From NCBI GenBank assembly GCA_900167925.1, contig FUZM01000004.1, positions 178,848-242,847 of the forward strand: a stretch of DNA of 64,000 nucleotides, in the 5' to 3' direction. The number at the start of each line of letters is the position of its first letter. The first letter of the stretch is position 1. The stretch is from Bacteroidales bacterium WCE2008 (GTDB taxonomy: Bacteria; Bacteroidota; Bacteroidia; Bacteroidales; UBA932). Both the position numbers and the translations under genes were made by a program. The notes under the pieces were generated by a model that was not told the origin of the DNA, searched no databases, and saw only the letters and a program-made list of their open reading frames with translations. Below are positions 52,867 to 61,386 of this stretch, piece by piece.

Positions 52867-53751
52867 TTATTTATTATTTCCTCCGAGGGAAGGGAGCATC
52901 TTCTGGTATTTCGCCTCCATTTTCTTGTCCTTTTTCTTGCGGGCAAGGATTATGCAGTTCTTGATCGCGGTCTCGTCCTGTTTATTGATTTTCAGCGCTT
53001 TATTATAATATTTCAAAGCAGTCTTGTAATCTTCCTTATAGACGAGATAATAAGAGCCGACATTGTCTATGAAGAGCACATTGGAAGGATAGTAGTCGAG
53101 CATCCTCTCGGACACTGACCTGAATGCCTCATAGCCTCCGGGAACGGCATAACGGTAGAAAGCGATACAGTACTCCTGCACCAGAGCTTCGAAAAGTTCC
53201 TGGCTGGTTTCCATTTCAGGGTAAACCCAGGCCGGCTTGATGCTGGCATTATAGTCGATTAGTCCCTTCAGGTAAGAGACAGCCATGTCCGGGCTTTCCT
53301 TCTCGTAAGCGACAAGCGCAGTTATCTTGTTGATTCTCAGATCGAGACGGTCAGGATAAAGATTGATAGCCTCGTCTATCGCCGTCATAGCCTTTCCGAA
53401 GAGTTCATCGTCGTAGAAAACCTCCCGGAAATAATACACGGGATTGCCGAGACTGTCCGTAAGAGTCATCAGAGGCTCTGCTCCGAGATATCTGGTGACG
53501 TCCTTCTTCTCGATTTTTTCGGAAGCTCCTTTCTCCAGATAGTAGGCAAAGCGGCCGAGAAGCATATCCGGGTCCTGAGGATAATCTGCGGCCCATTTGT
53601 CGAGCAGCGTCTCGATCCCGACACCGGCGGCGCCGAGGCGTCCGACCATGATATCGTATCTGTCTTTATATTTCTCCGCAGTCTGGCTCTGCGCAAGAGC
53701 CGGCATAGCGAGGACGGCAAACATGGCCGCGATGATAAGAATTCTTCTCAT
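52867..53751 (-). CDS. Exported tetratricopeptide-repeat protein
   Basis: 294 residues. Signal peptide MRRILIIAAMFAVLAMPALAQ. The mature part is helical, with TPR-like helices (LLGRFAYYLEKGASEKIEKK, AMTAIDEAINLYPDRLDLRINK, ALKYYNKALKINKQDETAIKN). Probably a periplasmic scaffold; no enzymatic domain is visible. It overlaps the upstream methyltransferase gene by 4 bp. Specific role unknown. Confidence 0.78.
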   Translation of the reverse strand: MRRILIIAAMFAVLAMPALAQSQTAEKYKDRYDIMVGRLGAAGVGIETLLDKWAADYPQDPDMLLGRFAYYLEKGASEKIEKKDVTRYLGAEPLMTLTDSLGNPVYYFREVFYDDELFGKAMTAIDEAINLYPDRLDLRINKITALVAYEKESPDMAVSYLKGLIDYNASIKPAWVYPEMETSQELFEALVQEYCIAFYRYAVPGGYEAFRSVSERMLDYYPSNVLFIDNVGSYYLVYKEDYKTALKYYNKALKINKQDETAIKNCIILARKKKDKKMEAKYQKMLPSLGGNNK

Positions 53752-55091
53752 TTTATATCCATTCTAATTCTCCGGTGCACCGGCATCAGACTGTTCGTCC
53801 TGTTTCCGAGATTCTTCACGAATCCCAGCGGCACTCCTTCGTAACATATTTTCAGATATCCCTTCGGGGCGTCCGGCAGCAGCAGGTTATCCCTGTGCAG
53901 GAAAGCCAGCGCACCCTGGAGGTCGACTTCGGCGGCCGGATAAGCCTCCGGCGCGAGTCTCAGGCAGAGGGCCAGGTCCGGGTCCGGAACCATGTCCCTG
54001 CCCTTCAGAGTCCCTACGGCAACGCCCATGGAGATCGGTCTCAGGGCCGCAAGTTTCGGGGCGACGGCGGCGACTGCCTCCGGCATGGCGACTTGCAGGT
54101 CACCCGCCCGACGCATGACGACTTCCCCGGTCAGAAGCGGACATTTTTCCGTCCTGACGGCCTTTCCTTCGCTCCTGCCGGCTTCCCCGTCCTTCAGCAG
54201 CACCGCACAGTACTGGCCTTCGCCCGGAACCATTCCTGGAAGCAGGCTGTACCCCAGTTCCGTCCGGAAGACCTTCTCCGGTGCCGGTCCCATGTCCATA
54301 ACTTCGGCCCCGAGAGTCCCGGCGATCCAACGTACGTTGCCGTCATTCTCGCGGCGGTTGAACGTACATGTCGAATAGACGAGAATCCCCCCTTCCGCGA
54401 GCGCAGGCCAGACATCGGCGAGAATCCGTCTCTGACGGGCTTCGCACAGGGCTACGTTGTCTTCGGACCATTGGTTCAGCGCCTCTTCGTCCTTTCGGAA
54501 CATGCCTTCGCCGGAACATGGCACATCGGCCACGATTACGTCGAAAAAGCCTTCGAGAGACGCGAATGCCTTAGGGTCGGCAGAGGTCACGATGACGTTG
54601 GGATCGCCCCAGAGGGCGACGTTCTCCGCCAGGATGGTAGCTCTCTGCTTCATTACTTCGTTGGCCACAAGCACATAGCTGTCGCCGCAGATTGAGCGGA
54701 GAGAGGCGGCCAGGTCGGTCGTCTTCCCGCCCGGGGCTGCGCATAGGTCGAGGACGCGGAGGTCCCTGCCCTGTCCGGCCGCCTTGCGGAACATTTCCCC
54801 GACGAACATTGCCGAGGAGTCTTGCACATAGTATGCACCGCCATGCAGCAGCGGGTCGAGGGTGAATACCGGTCTCTCTGCGAGGAGCCAGCCTTCCGGC
54901 GACCATGCCACTTTCTTTGCGCCGCAGCCGAAATGGGCCGCGACTTTATCTTCATTCCAGTTTCCGGCTTTCGACGGGTTCATCCTTACCGAGACGGATG
55001 CTGGCAAAGACAACGCGGAGACAACTGTCTTCGCGCCTTTCTCTCCCACGGCATCGGCAAGATACCTTAAAAAAGCCTCTGAAACTTCCAT
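53748..55091 (-). CDS. rRNA/tRNA m5C methyltransferase, RsmF/NOL1-NOP2-Sun family
   Basis: 447 residues. SAM-binding LDLCAAPGGKTTDLAASL, catalytic cysteine pairs in VPCSGEGMFRKDEEAL (motif IV) and VYSTCTFNRREND (motif VI), and a C-terminal RsmF-type PUA-like domain (LPDAPKGYLKICYEGVPLGFVKN). It methylates C5 of a cytosine, in E. coli 16S rRNA position 1407 for RsmF; the same target here is likely but not certain. Unusually rich in Ala and Gly with high GC compared with the neighbours. Shares one base with the SRPBCC gene stop. Confidence 0.9.
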   Translation of the reverse strand: MEVSEAFLRYLADAVGEKGAKTVVSALSLPASVSVRMNPSKAGNWNEDKVAAHFGCGAKKVAWSPEGWLLAERPVFTLDPLLHGGAYYVQDSSAMFVGEMFRKAAGQGRDLRVLDLCAAPGGKTTDLAASLRSICGDSYVLVANEVMKQRATILAENVALWGDPNVIVTSADPKAFASLEGFFDVIVADVPCSGEGMFRKDEEALNQWSEDNVALCEARQRRILADVWPALAEGGILVYSTCTFNRRENDGNVRWIAGTLGAEVMDMGPAPEKVFRTELGYSLLPGMVPGEGQYCAVLLKDGEAGRSEGKAVRTEKCPLLTGEVVMRRAGDLQVAMPEAVAAVAPKLAALRPISMGVAVGTLKGRDMVPDPDLALCLRLAPEAYPAAEVDLQGALAFLHRDNLLLPDAPKGYLKICYEGVPLGFVKNLGNRTNSLMPVHRRIRMDIK

Positions 55092-55489
55092 TACATTGAT
55101 GCGAGTCCGTCCACAATCTTGTCCAGTCCTTCCTTAATCTTGGAACTGAGCAGCATCTTCATCATGAAGTTGAGATCTGCAGATACGTTGATGTGGAATT
55201 CAGTCTTGTTTTCTTCGCCCTCGACAGGGTCGAAGAAGAAATCTACATTGAAAGAGAACGGGGCGCCGTCATCGACATAAGAAACCCTCTTGTATGGCTC
55301 CCTGGCAGATACGCGGATTCCGATGGAGAAGCCCTGGACTTCTGCCTTAAGGGAGTCGTAGTCAGCGGTCACGTTCTGCTTCTGTTCTTCGGGAAGATAC
55401 TGCACGAAGTTGCGCATGTCCACGAAGAGCATGTATATCTCATAAGGGGCGCGGCCCACTATTCCATGTTTGCTTTGTATTTCTGTCAT
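55091..55489 (-). CDS. SRPBCC (START-like) domain protein
   Basis: 132 residues. The pattern IQSKHGIVGRAPYEIYMLFVDMRNFVQYLP at the N-terminus and a long C-terminal amphipathic helix (LMMKMLLSSKIKEGLDKIVDGLASM) fit a compact START-like fold with a ligand-binding cavity. Members are common next to pyrE in Bacteroidetes but the ligand is unknown. It starts 6 bp after pyrE ends. Confidence 0.75.
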   Translation of the reverse strand: MTEIQSKHGIVGRAPYEIYMLFVDMRNFVQYLPEEQKQNVTADYDSLKAEVQGFSIGIRVSAREPYKRVSYVDDGAPFSFNVDFFFDPVEGEENKTEFHINVSADLNFMMKMLLSSKIKEGLDKIVDGLASM

Positions 55490-55495
55490 AAAGAT

Positions 55496-56128
55496 TTATT
55501 TATTCCATTCTGCCGGATTCTCTCTCCACTGCTGCAGCACTTCATAATCTTCCGGCCTGATATATCCGGAGGCAAGGGCCTCGTCTACCAGCGCTCCGTA
55601 ATTGGAGACTGTCGAGAGAGCTACTCCGGCTTCGGCGAACTGCTTAGCTGCAATTTCGAAGCCATAAGTGAAGATCGCTACCATTCCGAGCACTTCCGCA
55701 CCGGCATCGCGGAGGGCTTTTACGGCCGCGAGGCTGCTCATTCCGGTAGAGATAAGGTCTTCGATGACAACGACTTTCGCACCGGCAGGGAGCTTGCCCT
55801 CGATCTGCGACCCGGTTCCATGGTCCTTCGGCTTAGGACGTACATAGACGAACGGTTTCTGCATCCTGTCTGCGGCGAGAACTCCGTGGGCGATGGCTCC
55901 TGTTGCGACTCCGGCGACGACTTCAGCCTCCGGGTACAGTCTCATGGCCTCTTCTGCGAGCCAGCCAGCGACCTTGGAGCGGAGCTCCGGATCGGAGAGT
56001 ATCCTGCGGTTGTCGCAGTAGATCGGAGAGTGCCAGCCTGATGCCCATGTAAACGGTTCTGTCGGTCTGAGGAGTACAGCGCCGATGTCCATCAGCGCCT
56101 TTGCGAGTTTTCTGTCGTTATGTTCCAT
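55496..56128 (-). CDS. pyrE: Orotate phosphoribosyltransferase
   Basis: 210 residues from ATG 56128, which starts MEHNDRKLAKALMDIGAVLLRP as in family members; seven extra upstream codons are possible. The PRPP-binding motif is KVVVIEDLISTGMSSLAAVKAL, with YVRPKPKDHGTGSQIEG ahead of it as the flexible loop. It makes OMP from orotate and PRPP in pyrimidine synthesis. It heads an eight-gene minus-strand run that ends with the lytic transglycosylase. Confidence 0.95.
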   Translation of the reverse strand: MEHNDRKLAKALMDIGAVLLRPTEPFTWASGWHSPIYCDNRRILSDPELRSKVAGWLAEEAMRLYPEAEVVAGVATGAIAHGVLAADRMQKPFVYVRPKPKDHGTGSQIEGKLPAGAKVVVIEDLISTGMSSLAAVKALRDAGAEVLGMVAIFTYGFEIAAKQFAEAGVALSTVSNYGALVDEALASGYIRPEDYEVLQQWRENPAEWNK

Positions 56129-56138
56129 CGTTTTTTTA

Positions 56139-56146
56139 TAAATTTG
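56139..56146 (+). promoter_or_regulatory. Possible -7 element for the Nudix gene
   Basis: TAAATTTG matches TAnnTTTG 25 bp before the Nudix start; no clear -33 box (TGTCG near 56113-56117 is the best). Confidence 0.4.
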
Positions 56147-56158
56147 CATTCGAATCTA

Positions 56159-56166
56159 CAAAGATA
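56159..56166 (-). promoter_or_regulatory. Possible -7 element for pyrE
   Basis: Reverse strand TATCTTTG matches TAnnTTTG, 30 bp before the pyrE start. It faces the Nudix -7 box 12 bp away, so the two promoters would overlap and probably interfere. Confidence 0.45.
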
Positions 56167-56171
56167 ACAAA

Positions 56172-56783
56172 ATGCGGAAGATTTATTTCGAAAAAAGATG
56201 CATATTCATATGTACGCCCGATGAGGCAGCCCTCGCCGACCCGAATTCCGTGGAGTTCCACCTCGGCGACAAACTGGATATCCATGCGCTCGTAGGCATG
56301 TTCGAGGCTTCGGCGACGCTTAGCCGGATCTATATTCCTACGGATGACATCGAGGCTACATACAAGAGGATCTGCGGAGAGTTCAAGGAGGTCAACGCCG
56401 CCGGCGGACTGGTTTCGAACCGGCGCGGGGATTATCTGCTCATCAGCAGGGACGGGCTCTGGGACCTGCCTAAAGGGCATCAGGAGCCCGGAGAGGATAT
56501 CAGCGTCACGGCTATCCGCGAGGTGCAGGAGGAGACCGGAGTCGACAAGCTTCTGCTCAGGGACCTTATCTGTATCACAGACCATTGTTACAAGAGGAAT
56601 GACATCTGGCATCTCAAACATACCTGGTGGTATGACATGCTGTATACCGACCCTGTGGATCTTACGCCGCAGCGTGAGGAGGATATCGCCAAAGCTGCCT
56701 GGGTAGCCAAATCGAGCCTTCCTCCGTTCCTGAAGAATACCTATCCTTCTATCGTAGAGGTCTTTAGGGAGGCTCATGTCTGA
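56172..56783 (+). CDS. Nudix hydrolase
   Basis: 203 residues. The Nudix box is complete at residues 102-124: G-H-Q-E-P-G-E, then R-E-V-Q-E-E-T-G-V (Gly102, Glu108, Arg116-Glu117, Glu120-Glu121). Preceded by DYLLISRDGLWDLPKG, typical of ADP-ribose or nucleotide-sugar/NTP-cleaning members. The N-terminal ~70 residues form an extra unassigned domain. It cleaves a nucleoside diphosphate linked to another moiety; substrate unknown. Divergent from pyrE, upstream of queA by 50 bp. Confidence 0.92.
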   Translation: MRKIYFEKRCIFICTPDEAALADPNSVEFHLGDKLDIHALVGMFEASATLSRIYIPTDDIEATYKRICGEFKEVNAAGGLVSNRRGDYLLISRDGLWDLPKGHQEPGEDISVTAIREVQEETGVDKLLLRDLICITDHCYKRNDIWHLKHTWWYDMLYTDPVDLTPQREEDIAKAAWVAKSSLPPFLKNTYPSIVEVFREAHV

Positions 56784-56833
56784 TTTCTTTGCCGGATGTG
56801 AAACAATTACGGAATTTTGCCGTATAAAGAAAT

Positions 56834-57883
56834 ATGAAACTATCTCAATTTAACTTTAGCCTGCCAAAGGATCTAATCGCGCAGGAACCGCCGAGATGGC
56901 GGGATGAGTGCCGTCTTCTCGTATTGAACAGGAAGACCGGCGAAATCGAGCATAAACTGTTCAAAGATATCATTCAGTACTTCGGCAAGGACGATATGTT
57001 CGTGCTTAACGATACTAAGGTTTTCCCTGCAAGGCTTTACGGCAAGAAGGAGAAGACCGGGGCCGATATCGAGGTGTTCCTGCTCAGGGAGCTTAACCGC
57101 GAGCAGAGATTGTGGGACGTAATCGTCGATCCTGCAAGGAAGATCCGTATCGGCAACAAGCTGTATTTCGGCGAGGACGAGAGTCTTGTGGCTGAAGTTA
57201 TCGACAATACCACTTCGCGCGGCCGTACCCTGAGATTCCTGTACGACGGCAGCTACGAGGATTTCAAGGAGACTCTTTTCGGTCTCGGCGAGACTCCTAT
57301 CCTGCCTTGGGTTAAGCCGAAGGTCACTCCGGAAGATGCAGTCAATTTCCAGACTATCTTCGCGAAGTATGAGGGTGCCGTTTCAGCTCCTGCCGCCGGC
57401 CTGCATTTCAGCCGCGAGCTTTTCAACAGGATGATTCTCAAGGATATCCGCAAGACTTTCATTACCGTGCACATGGGTCTCGGCCATTTCCGCAAGGTTG
57501 ATGTCGAGGATCTCAGCAAGCATAAGATGGATTCCGAGAAGTATATCATCACTCCGCAGGCTGCCGATGAGATCAACCGTACCAAGAAGAGCGGACATCA
57601 GGTCGTTGCGATAGGCGTGACTGTCATGCGCGCCTTGGAGACCAACGTCACCACCAATGACGAGGTCAATGCGGACGACAACTGGACCAGCAAGTTCATC
57701 TTCCCTCCTTACCGTTTCGCCATCCCTACCGCCATCGTCACCAACTTCCATCTGCCTTGCTCTACGATGCTGATGACCGTTGCCGCTTTCGGTGGTTACG
57801 AGAATGTAATGAAGGCTTATTCTACTGCTATCGCGGAAGGTTATAAGTTCGGTCCTTACGGCGATGCGATGCTTATTCTCTAG
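56834..57883 (+). CDS. queA: S-adenosylmethionine:tRNA ribosyltransferase-isomerase
   Basis: 349 residues. Start [20 protein letters not shown] and motifs [42 protein letters not shown], and the ending [22 protein letters not shown] are typical. It moves the ribosyl part of SAM to preQ1 in tRNA to give epoxyqueuosine. Intact. No preQ1 riboswitch is visible in the short upstream gap. Codon choice is strongly biased toward common codons, as in other highly expressed genes of the window. Confidence 0.97.
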   Translation: MKLSQFNFSLPKDLIAQEPPRWRDECRLLVLNRKTGEIEHKLFKDIIQYFGKDDMFVLNDTKVFPARLYGKKEKTGADIEVFLLRELNREQRLWDVIVDPARKIRIGNKLYFGEDESLVAEVIDNTTSRGRTLRFLYDGSYEDFKETLFGLGETPILPWVKPKVTPEDAVNFQTIFAKYEGAVSAPAAGLHFSRELFNRMILKDIRKTFITVHMGLGHFRKVDVEDLSKHKMDSEKYIITPQAADEINRTKKSGHQVVAIGVTVMRALETNVTTNDEVNADDNWTSKFIFPPYRFAIPTAIVTNFHLPCSTMLMTVAAFGGYENVMKAYSTAIAEGYKFGPYGDAMLIL

Positions 57884-57933
57884 CGATTTGCGCGAAGTAG
57901 ATTAAAAATCATAAAATTCTTTTATAAAATCAT

Positions 57934-57974
57934 AAAAAAGCGATCTGCAAACTCAACATGCAGACCGCTTTTTT
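57934..57974. terminator. Bidirectional terminator after queA
   Basis: AAAAAGCGATCTGCA (57935-57949) pairs with TGCAGACCGCTTTTT (57959-57973), 14 of 15 bp, with T runs on both strands. It ends queA on plus. On minus it would end any reverse transcript of the following structured element. Confidence 0.8.
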
Positions 57975-58011
57975 CATACCTTCACCCTTCGGACAGGAAC
58001 CCGATGTCCTG

Positions 58012-58212
58012 TCATCCAGAGCCCGGCCGGCTACGTCAAGTTCGAAAAAGCTATTCGGTTCGCTACCTGAGCCTAAACGGCTAACTTCTCCCTTTTACGA
58101 CGTCAAGCCGTCGTAACGGTCGTCAGACACACGCCGTTCTTAACGGCTCCGGTGGCCGCTCCCTCATTTAACGCTTTTCCTCAATTCCTCCGCCGGCTCG
58201 GGTTCTGGATGA
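58012..58212 (+). ncRNA. Candidate structured RNA, ~200 nt, rod-shaped (6S-like architecture; identity unproven)
   Basis: No ORF crosses this gap between queA and dprA, but it is full of long-range pairing. Outer stem: 58012-58031 with 58192-58212, about 20 bp with one bulge. Next AAAAGC (58046-58051) with GCTTTT (58173-58178). Then GCTACCTGAGCC (58062-58073) with GGCTCCGGTGGC (58145-58156), 12 pairs; AACGGC (58076-58081) with GCCGTT (58133-58138); and a terminal hairpin ACGACG/CGTCGT (58097-58114). Several pairs are G-U only if read on plus, which points to plus-strand transcription. A nested rod with internal bubbles and CCTGAGCC resembles 6S RNA, but I cannot confirm it. A further small hairpin lies just upstream (GACAGG/CCTGTC, near 57992-58013). 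Confidence 0.5.
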
Positions 58213-58265
58213 AAAAGACAACAGGTTATCAAAAAATTACTGGTTTATAGACGAAGGTATAGTGT

Positions 58266-59438
58266 ATGGAAAAATGTGATTTTGACGAGAGGGCGGGAAT
58301 GCTCGCCTTGAACAGGATTTTCGGCTTCGAGCCGATTGTGGGAAAGAGACTGCTGGAAGCGCTGGGCTCGGCGAAGGAAGCATTCGGCATGAAACGGGAA
58401 GAACTCAGGGAACTGATCGGTCCGTACCCGAAGTACCTTGACGCCCTCATACCACAAAAACTGGACGAAGCCAGGAAAGAACTTGAAGATCTCGGAAAAC
58501 GGGGATTCCGGTTCCTGGACCTCGGGATGGAAGAATATCCGGAACTTCTCCGGGAATGCGAGGATCCCCCTATCGGACTATATGTCCGGGCTTCAGCCCC
58601 GCTCGGAGAAATCTTCGGGAGGCGGCCCAAGATCGCCGTCGTCGGGACCAGGGACATCAGCCCCTACGGCCGGCAATGGTGCTCAACCCTGGTCCGGACA
58701 ATGGCCCGCTGCCCTGTCAGGCCAACGATAGTCAGCGGACTGGCCATCGGCACCGACATAATCGCGCAACGCACGGCCCTCGAAGAGGGACTTCCGACTA
58801 TCGGGGTCATGGCAACGGGCATCGACTCCGTCTATCCATACCGGCACACCCATGACGCCGCCATGATCGCCGCAGCCCCTGCCTCCGCCCTGGTGACGGA
58901 CTACCCGCCCGGGACCCAGCCCCTCGCGATCCACTTTCTCCGCCGCAACCGGATAATCGCCGGCCTGAGCGAAGCGACCATTCTCATAGAATCGAAGATC
59001 AGGGGCGGAGGCATGATGACCGCAAGACTTGCGTTCTCATACCAGCGCGACGTGTACGCCCTGCCGGGGCGTATCGATGACGTCCGGTCGCAGGGGTGCA
59101 ATTACATGCTCCGGGAGAAGATCGCCGAACCGTTCACAGACATCGACGAACTGATGGAAAGGCTCGGGCTGGGAAACGGTCCTGCAAGGCAACGCAGGGA
59201 CCTCGGATCGGAAATCAGGCAGGCGCTCGGGGACATGGTCCCGGAAGACAGGTTGCCGCAGATCCTCCGGATTGCGGGGCTGATCCGGGAAAAGCGCGGA
59301 ATCTCGTTGCCGGAGCTATGTGCAGAGACCGGCTGGGACTGGCAGGACGTCGCCTATTGCACCGGGATGCTCGAGAACGGAGACATCATCGAGACGGACT
59401 TGCTGCAAAAATGTTGGATAAAAACGAAAAATCTGTAG
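58266..59438 (+). CDS. dprA: DNA processing protein DprA (Smf)
   Basis: 390 residues. N-terminal helix-hairpin region, then the Rossmann-like core with AVVGTRDISPYGRQW, IVSGLAIGTDIIAQRTALEEG, TIGVMATGIDSVYP and EATILIESKIRGGGMMTARLA, and a C-terminal winged helix (ISLPELCAETGWDWQDVAYCTGMLENGDI). It loads RecA onto incoming single-stranded DNA in natural transformation. dprA is widespread in bacteria not known to be competent, so competence is not implied. Starts 53 bp after the structured element. Confidence 0.95.
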   Translation: MEKCDFDERAGMLALNRIFGFEPIVGKRLLEALGSAKEAFGMKREELRELIGPYPKYLDALIPQKLDEARKELEDLGKRGFRFLDLGMEEYPELLRECEDPPIGLYVRASAPLGEIFGRRPKIAVVGTRDISPYGRQWCSTLVRTMARCPVRPTIVSGLAIGTDIIAQRTALEEGLPTIGVMATGIDSVYPYRHTHDAAMIAAAPASALVTDYPPGTQPLAIHFLRRNRIIAGLSEATILIESKIRGGGMMTARLAFSYQRDVYALPGRIDDVRSQGCNYMLREKIAEPFTDIDELMERLGLGNGPARQRRDLGSEIRQALGDMVPEDRLPQILRIAGLIREKRGISLPELCAETGWDWQDVAYCTGMLENGDIIETDLLQKCWIKTKNL

Positions 59439-59462
59439 TTTTAATTGTAAATTTGCCACTTA

Positions 59463-60233
59463 ATGGCAAGATATATCGACACACATGCCCATTTCTATGA
59501 CGAAGGACTCGTAAAAGACAGCGAGGAAGCCATCGGAAGGGCTATACAGGCCGGAGTCACAAAAATGATCCAGGCCGACATAGACAGCAAAGAGAGAGAC
59601 CTTATGTGGGAAATCGCTGACCGCCATCCGGGAGCGATATTCAACATGACGGGACTCTATCCGGGCTCGGTCGGAAAGGACTGGGAGCACGAGCTGGAGG
59701 CGATGATGCCGTACTTCGGGCGCGGATCCGTCGCTGTCGGGGAAATCGGGCTGGACTACCACTGGTCGGTCGAATTTGCCGCGGAGCAGAAGCTGGCGCT
59801 GAAGGCCCAGCTGGAACTGGCCGACCGCATGGACATGCCGGTGAATATCCATCTCCGGGACGCGACGGACGATTTCTTCGCCGTGCTCGAAGAATGCAGA
59901 GGCCTGCGGATGCGGGGAAATGTGCATGCGTTCAGCGGCAGTTGGGAGACGTTCGTGAAGCTGCAGAAATATGGGGACTGGTCGGTCGGAATCGGCGGCG
60001 TAGTCACATACAAGAACGCCAAGGTAGCCGAGAGCGTCAAGAAGATTCCGCTGGAGAAGATCCTGCTGGAGACCGATGCGCCTTATCTGCCGCCGGTGCC
60101 GCATCGCGGCGAGAGGAACGAGAGCTGCTATATCCCGCTTATTGCGGCCAAGATTGCCGAGCTTAAAGGAATTGACATCGAAGAAGTCGCCGCGGTCACT
60201 ACGGCCAATGCGGAGAGCCTCTTCAGAATATGA
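59463..60233 (+). CDS. tatD: TatD-family metal-dependent hydrolase/DNase
   Basis: 256 residues. TIM-barrel amidohydrolase with the N-terminal metal site IDTHAHFYDEG, then VGEIGLDYHWSVE, NIHLRDATDDFF, VHAFSGSWE and the closing LETDAPYLPPVPHRGERNE. Members act as 3'-exonucleases/deoxyribonucleases or D-tyrosyl-type deacylases. Complete. It lies 24 bp after dprA and 13 bp before ansA, so probably one transcript. Confidence 0.93.
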   Translation: MARYIDTHAHFYDEGLVKDSEEAIGRAIQAGVTKMIQADIDSKERDLMWEIADRHPGAIFNMTGLYPGSVGKDWEHELEAMMPYFGRGSVAVGEIGLDYHWSVEFAAEQKLALKAQLELADRMDMPVNIHLRDATDDFFAVLEECRGLRMRGNVHAFSGSWETFVKLQKYGDWSVGIGGVVTYKNAKVAESVKKIPLEKILLETDAPYLPPVPHRGERNESCYIPLIAAKIAELKGIDIEEVAAVTTANAESLFRI

Positions 60234-60246
60234 CACTATAACTTTT

Positions 60247-61284
60247 ATGAATAACAGATCTTCGCTGCTGATGATCTACACCGGCGGCACAATCGGAATG
60301 AAACAGGACGCCACGGACCAGACTCTGAAGCCTTTCGACTTCGGCCAGATCCTCAACGAGGTGCCTGAAATCCGTAAATTCGCATTCAAGATCGACACAT
60401 ATACCTTCGATCCGCTGATCGACTCTTCCGACGTAGAACCGGCCCTCTGGGTCAATCTCGCGCAGCTGATCCGCGACCGCTATGACCTCTACGACGGATT
60501 CATAATCCTTCATGGCACCGACACGATGGCCTATTCCGCCTCTGCGCTCAGCTTCATGATGGACGGGCTGACAAAGCCGGTCATCTTCACCGGAAGCCAG
60601 CTCCCGATCGGAGTCCCGAGGACCGACGGCAAAGAGAACCTTATTTCGGCCGTCGAAATAGCTTCGGCCAAGGACTCCGAAGGTCATGCCCTCGTCCCGG
60701 AGGTATGCATATATTTCAATTCACTGCTGATGAGGGGAAACAGATGTACCAAGACTGACGCGGAGGCGTTCAGGGCATTCAGGAGCCCGAACTGCGATCC
60801 CCTCGCGGAGGCCGGCATAAACATCCGCTACGACAGCTCCCTGATCAGGAAGCCTCTGGACTGGTACCAGAGCCTTTCCATAAGCACCAATCTGGATACG
60901 AGAGTTTCCATTCTGAAGGTCCATCCGGGCATCACTCCGCAGCTTGTTCGGACAGTGATGTGCGACCCGGAGACAAGGGCCGTGATCATGGAGACTTATG
61001 GCTCGGGAAATGCCCCGACGAAGCAGTGGTTCCTGGACATAATCCGGGAGTCTTGCGAAAGCGGGAAGGTGGTCGTCAATGTCACTCAGTGCCAGGCCGG
61101 TACCGTCAACATGAACCTTTATGCAACCGGAAAAGCTCTCAAGGATGCCGGCGTCCTGAACGGATATGACTGCACGACAGAGAGTTGCCTCGCCAAGCTT
61201 TTTTACCTCATGGGAAAAAGCCCTGACAATGAGTGGGTAAAGGGAATGATGGAGCGGAACCTCAAGGGGGAAATATCCAAATAA
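60247..61284 (+). CDS. ansA: Type I (cytoplasmic) L-asparaginase
   Basis: 345 residues from ATG 60247. The open frame reaches 60076, but upstream it only shadows tatD; this ATG begins MNNRSSLLMIYTGGTIGMK, the standard start. Catalytic threonines are in TGGTIG and HGTDTMAYSASALSF, with ITGSQLPI-like FTGSQLPIGVPR. No signal peptide, so cytoplasmic, hydrolysing asparagine to aspartate and ammonia. The 102 bp after it hold no gene; an imperfect TTTG / TAAATTGC pair (19-bp spacing) near 61290 might serve exbB. Confidence 0.95.
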   Translation: MNNRSSLLMIYTGGTIGMKQDATDQTLKPFDFGQILNEVPEIRKFAFKIDTYTFDPLIDSSDVEPALWVNLAQLIRDRYDLYDGFIILHGTDTMAYSASALSFMMDGLTKPVIFTGSQLPIGVPRTDGKENLISAVEIASAKDSEGHALVPEVCIYFNSLLMRGNRCTKTDAEAFRAFRSPNCDPLAEAGINIRYDSSLIRKPLDWYQSLSISTNLDTRVSILKVHPGITPQLVRTVMCDPETRAVIMETYGSGNAPTKQWFLDIIRESCESGKVVVNVTQCQAGTVNMNLYATGKALKDAGVLNGYDCTTESCLAKLFYLMGKSPDNEWVKGMMERNLKGEISK

Positions 61285-61386
61285 CCTTTGTAGAATGAAA
61301 ATAAATTGCTAAATTGCACCGCATTTTGCGACGATAATATTTAAAACTTTAATAACATTATTAATTATTTCAAACACACAACAATT

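Noticed and set aside
56784..56833. preQ1 riboswitch before queA
   Set aside because: The gap is only 50 bp and shows neither the hairpin nor the A-rich tail of class I preQ1 aptamers.
58012..58212. tmRNA, RNase P RNA or SRP RNA
   Set aside because: No tRNA-like ends or tag frame, no RNase P core sequences, and no SRP GGAA-type tetraloop domain could be found on either strand.
60076..60246. Upstream start for the asparaginase gene
   Set aside because: The extra 57 codons lie wholly inside tatD and encode an Arg-rich shadow; the family start is at 60247.
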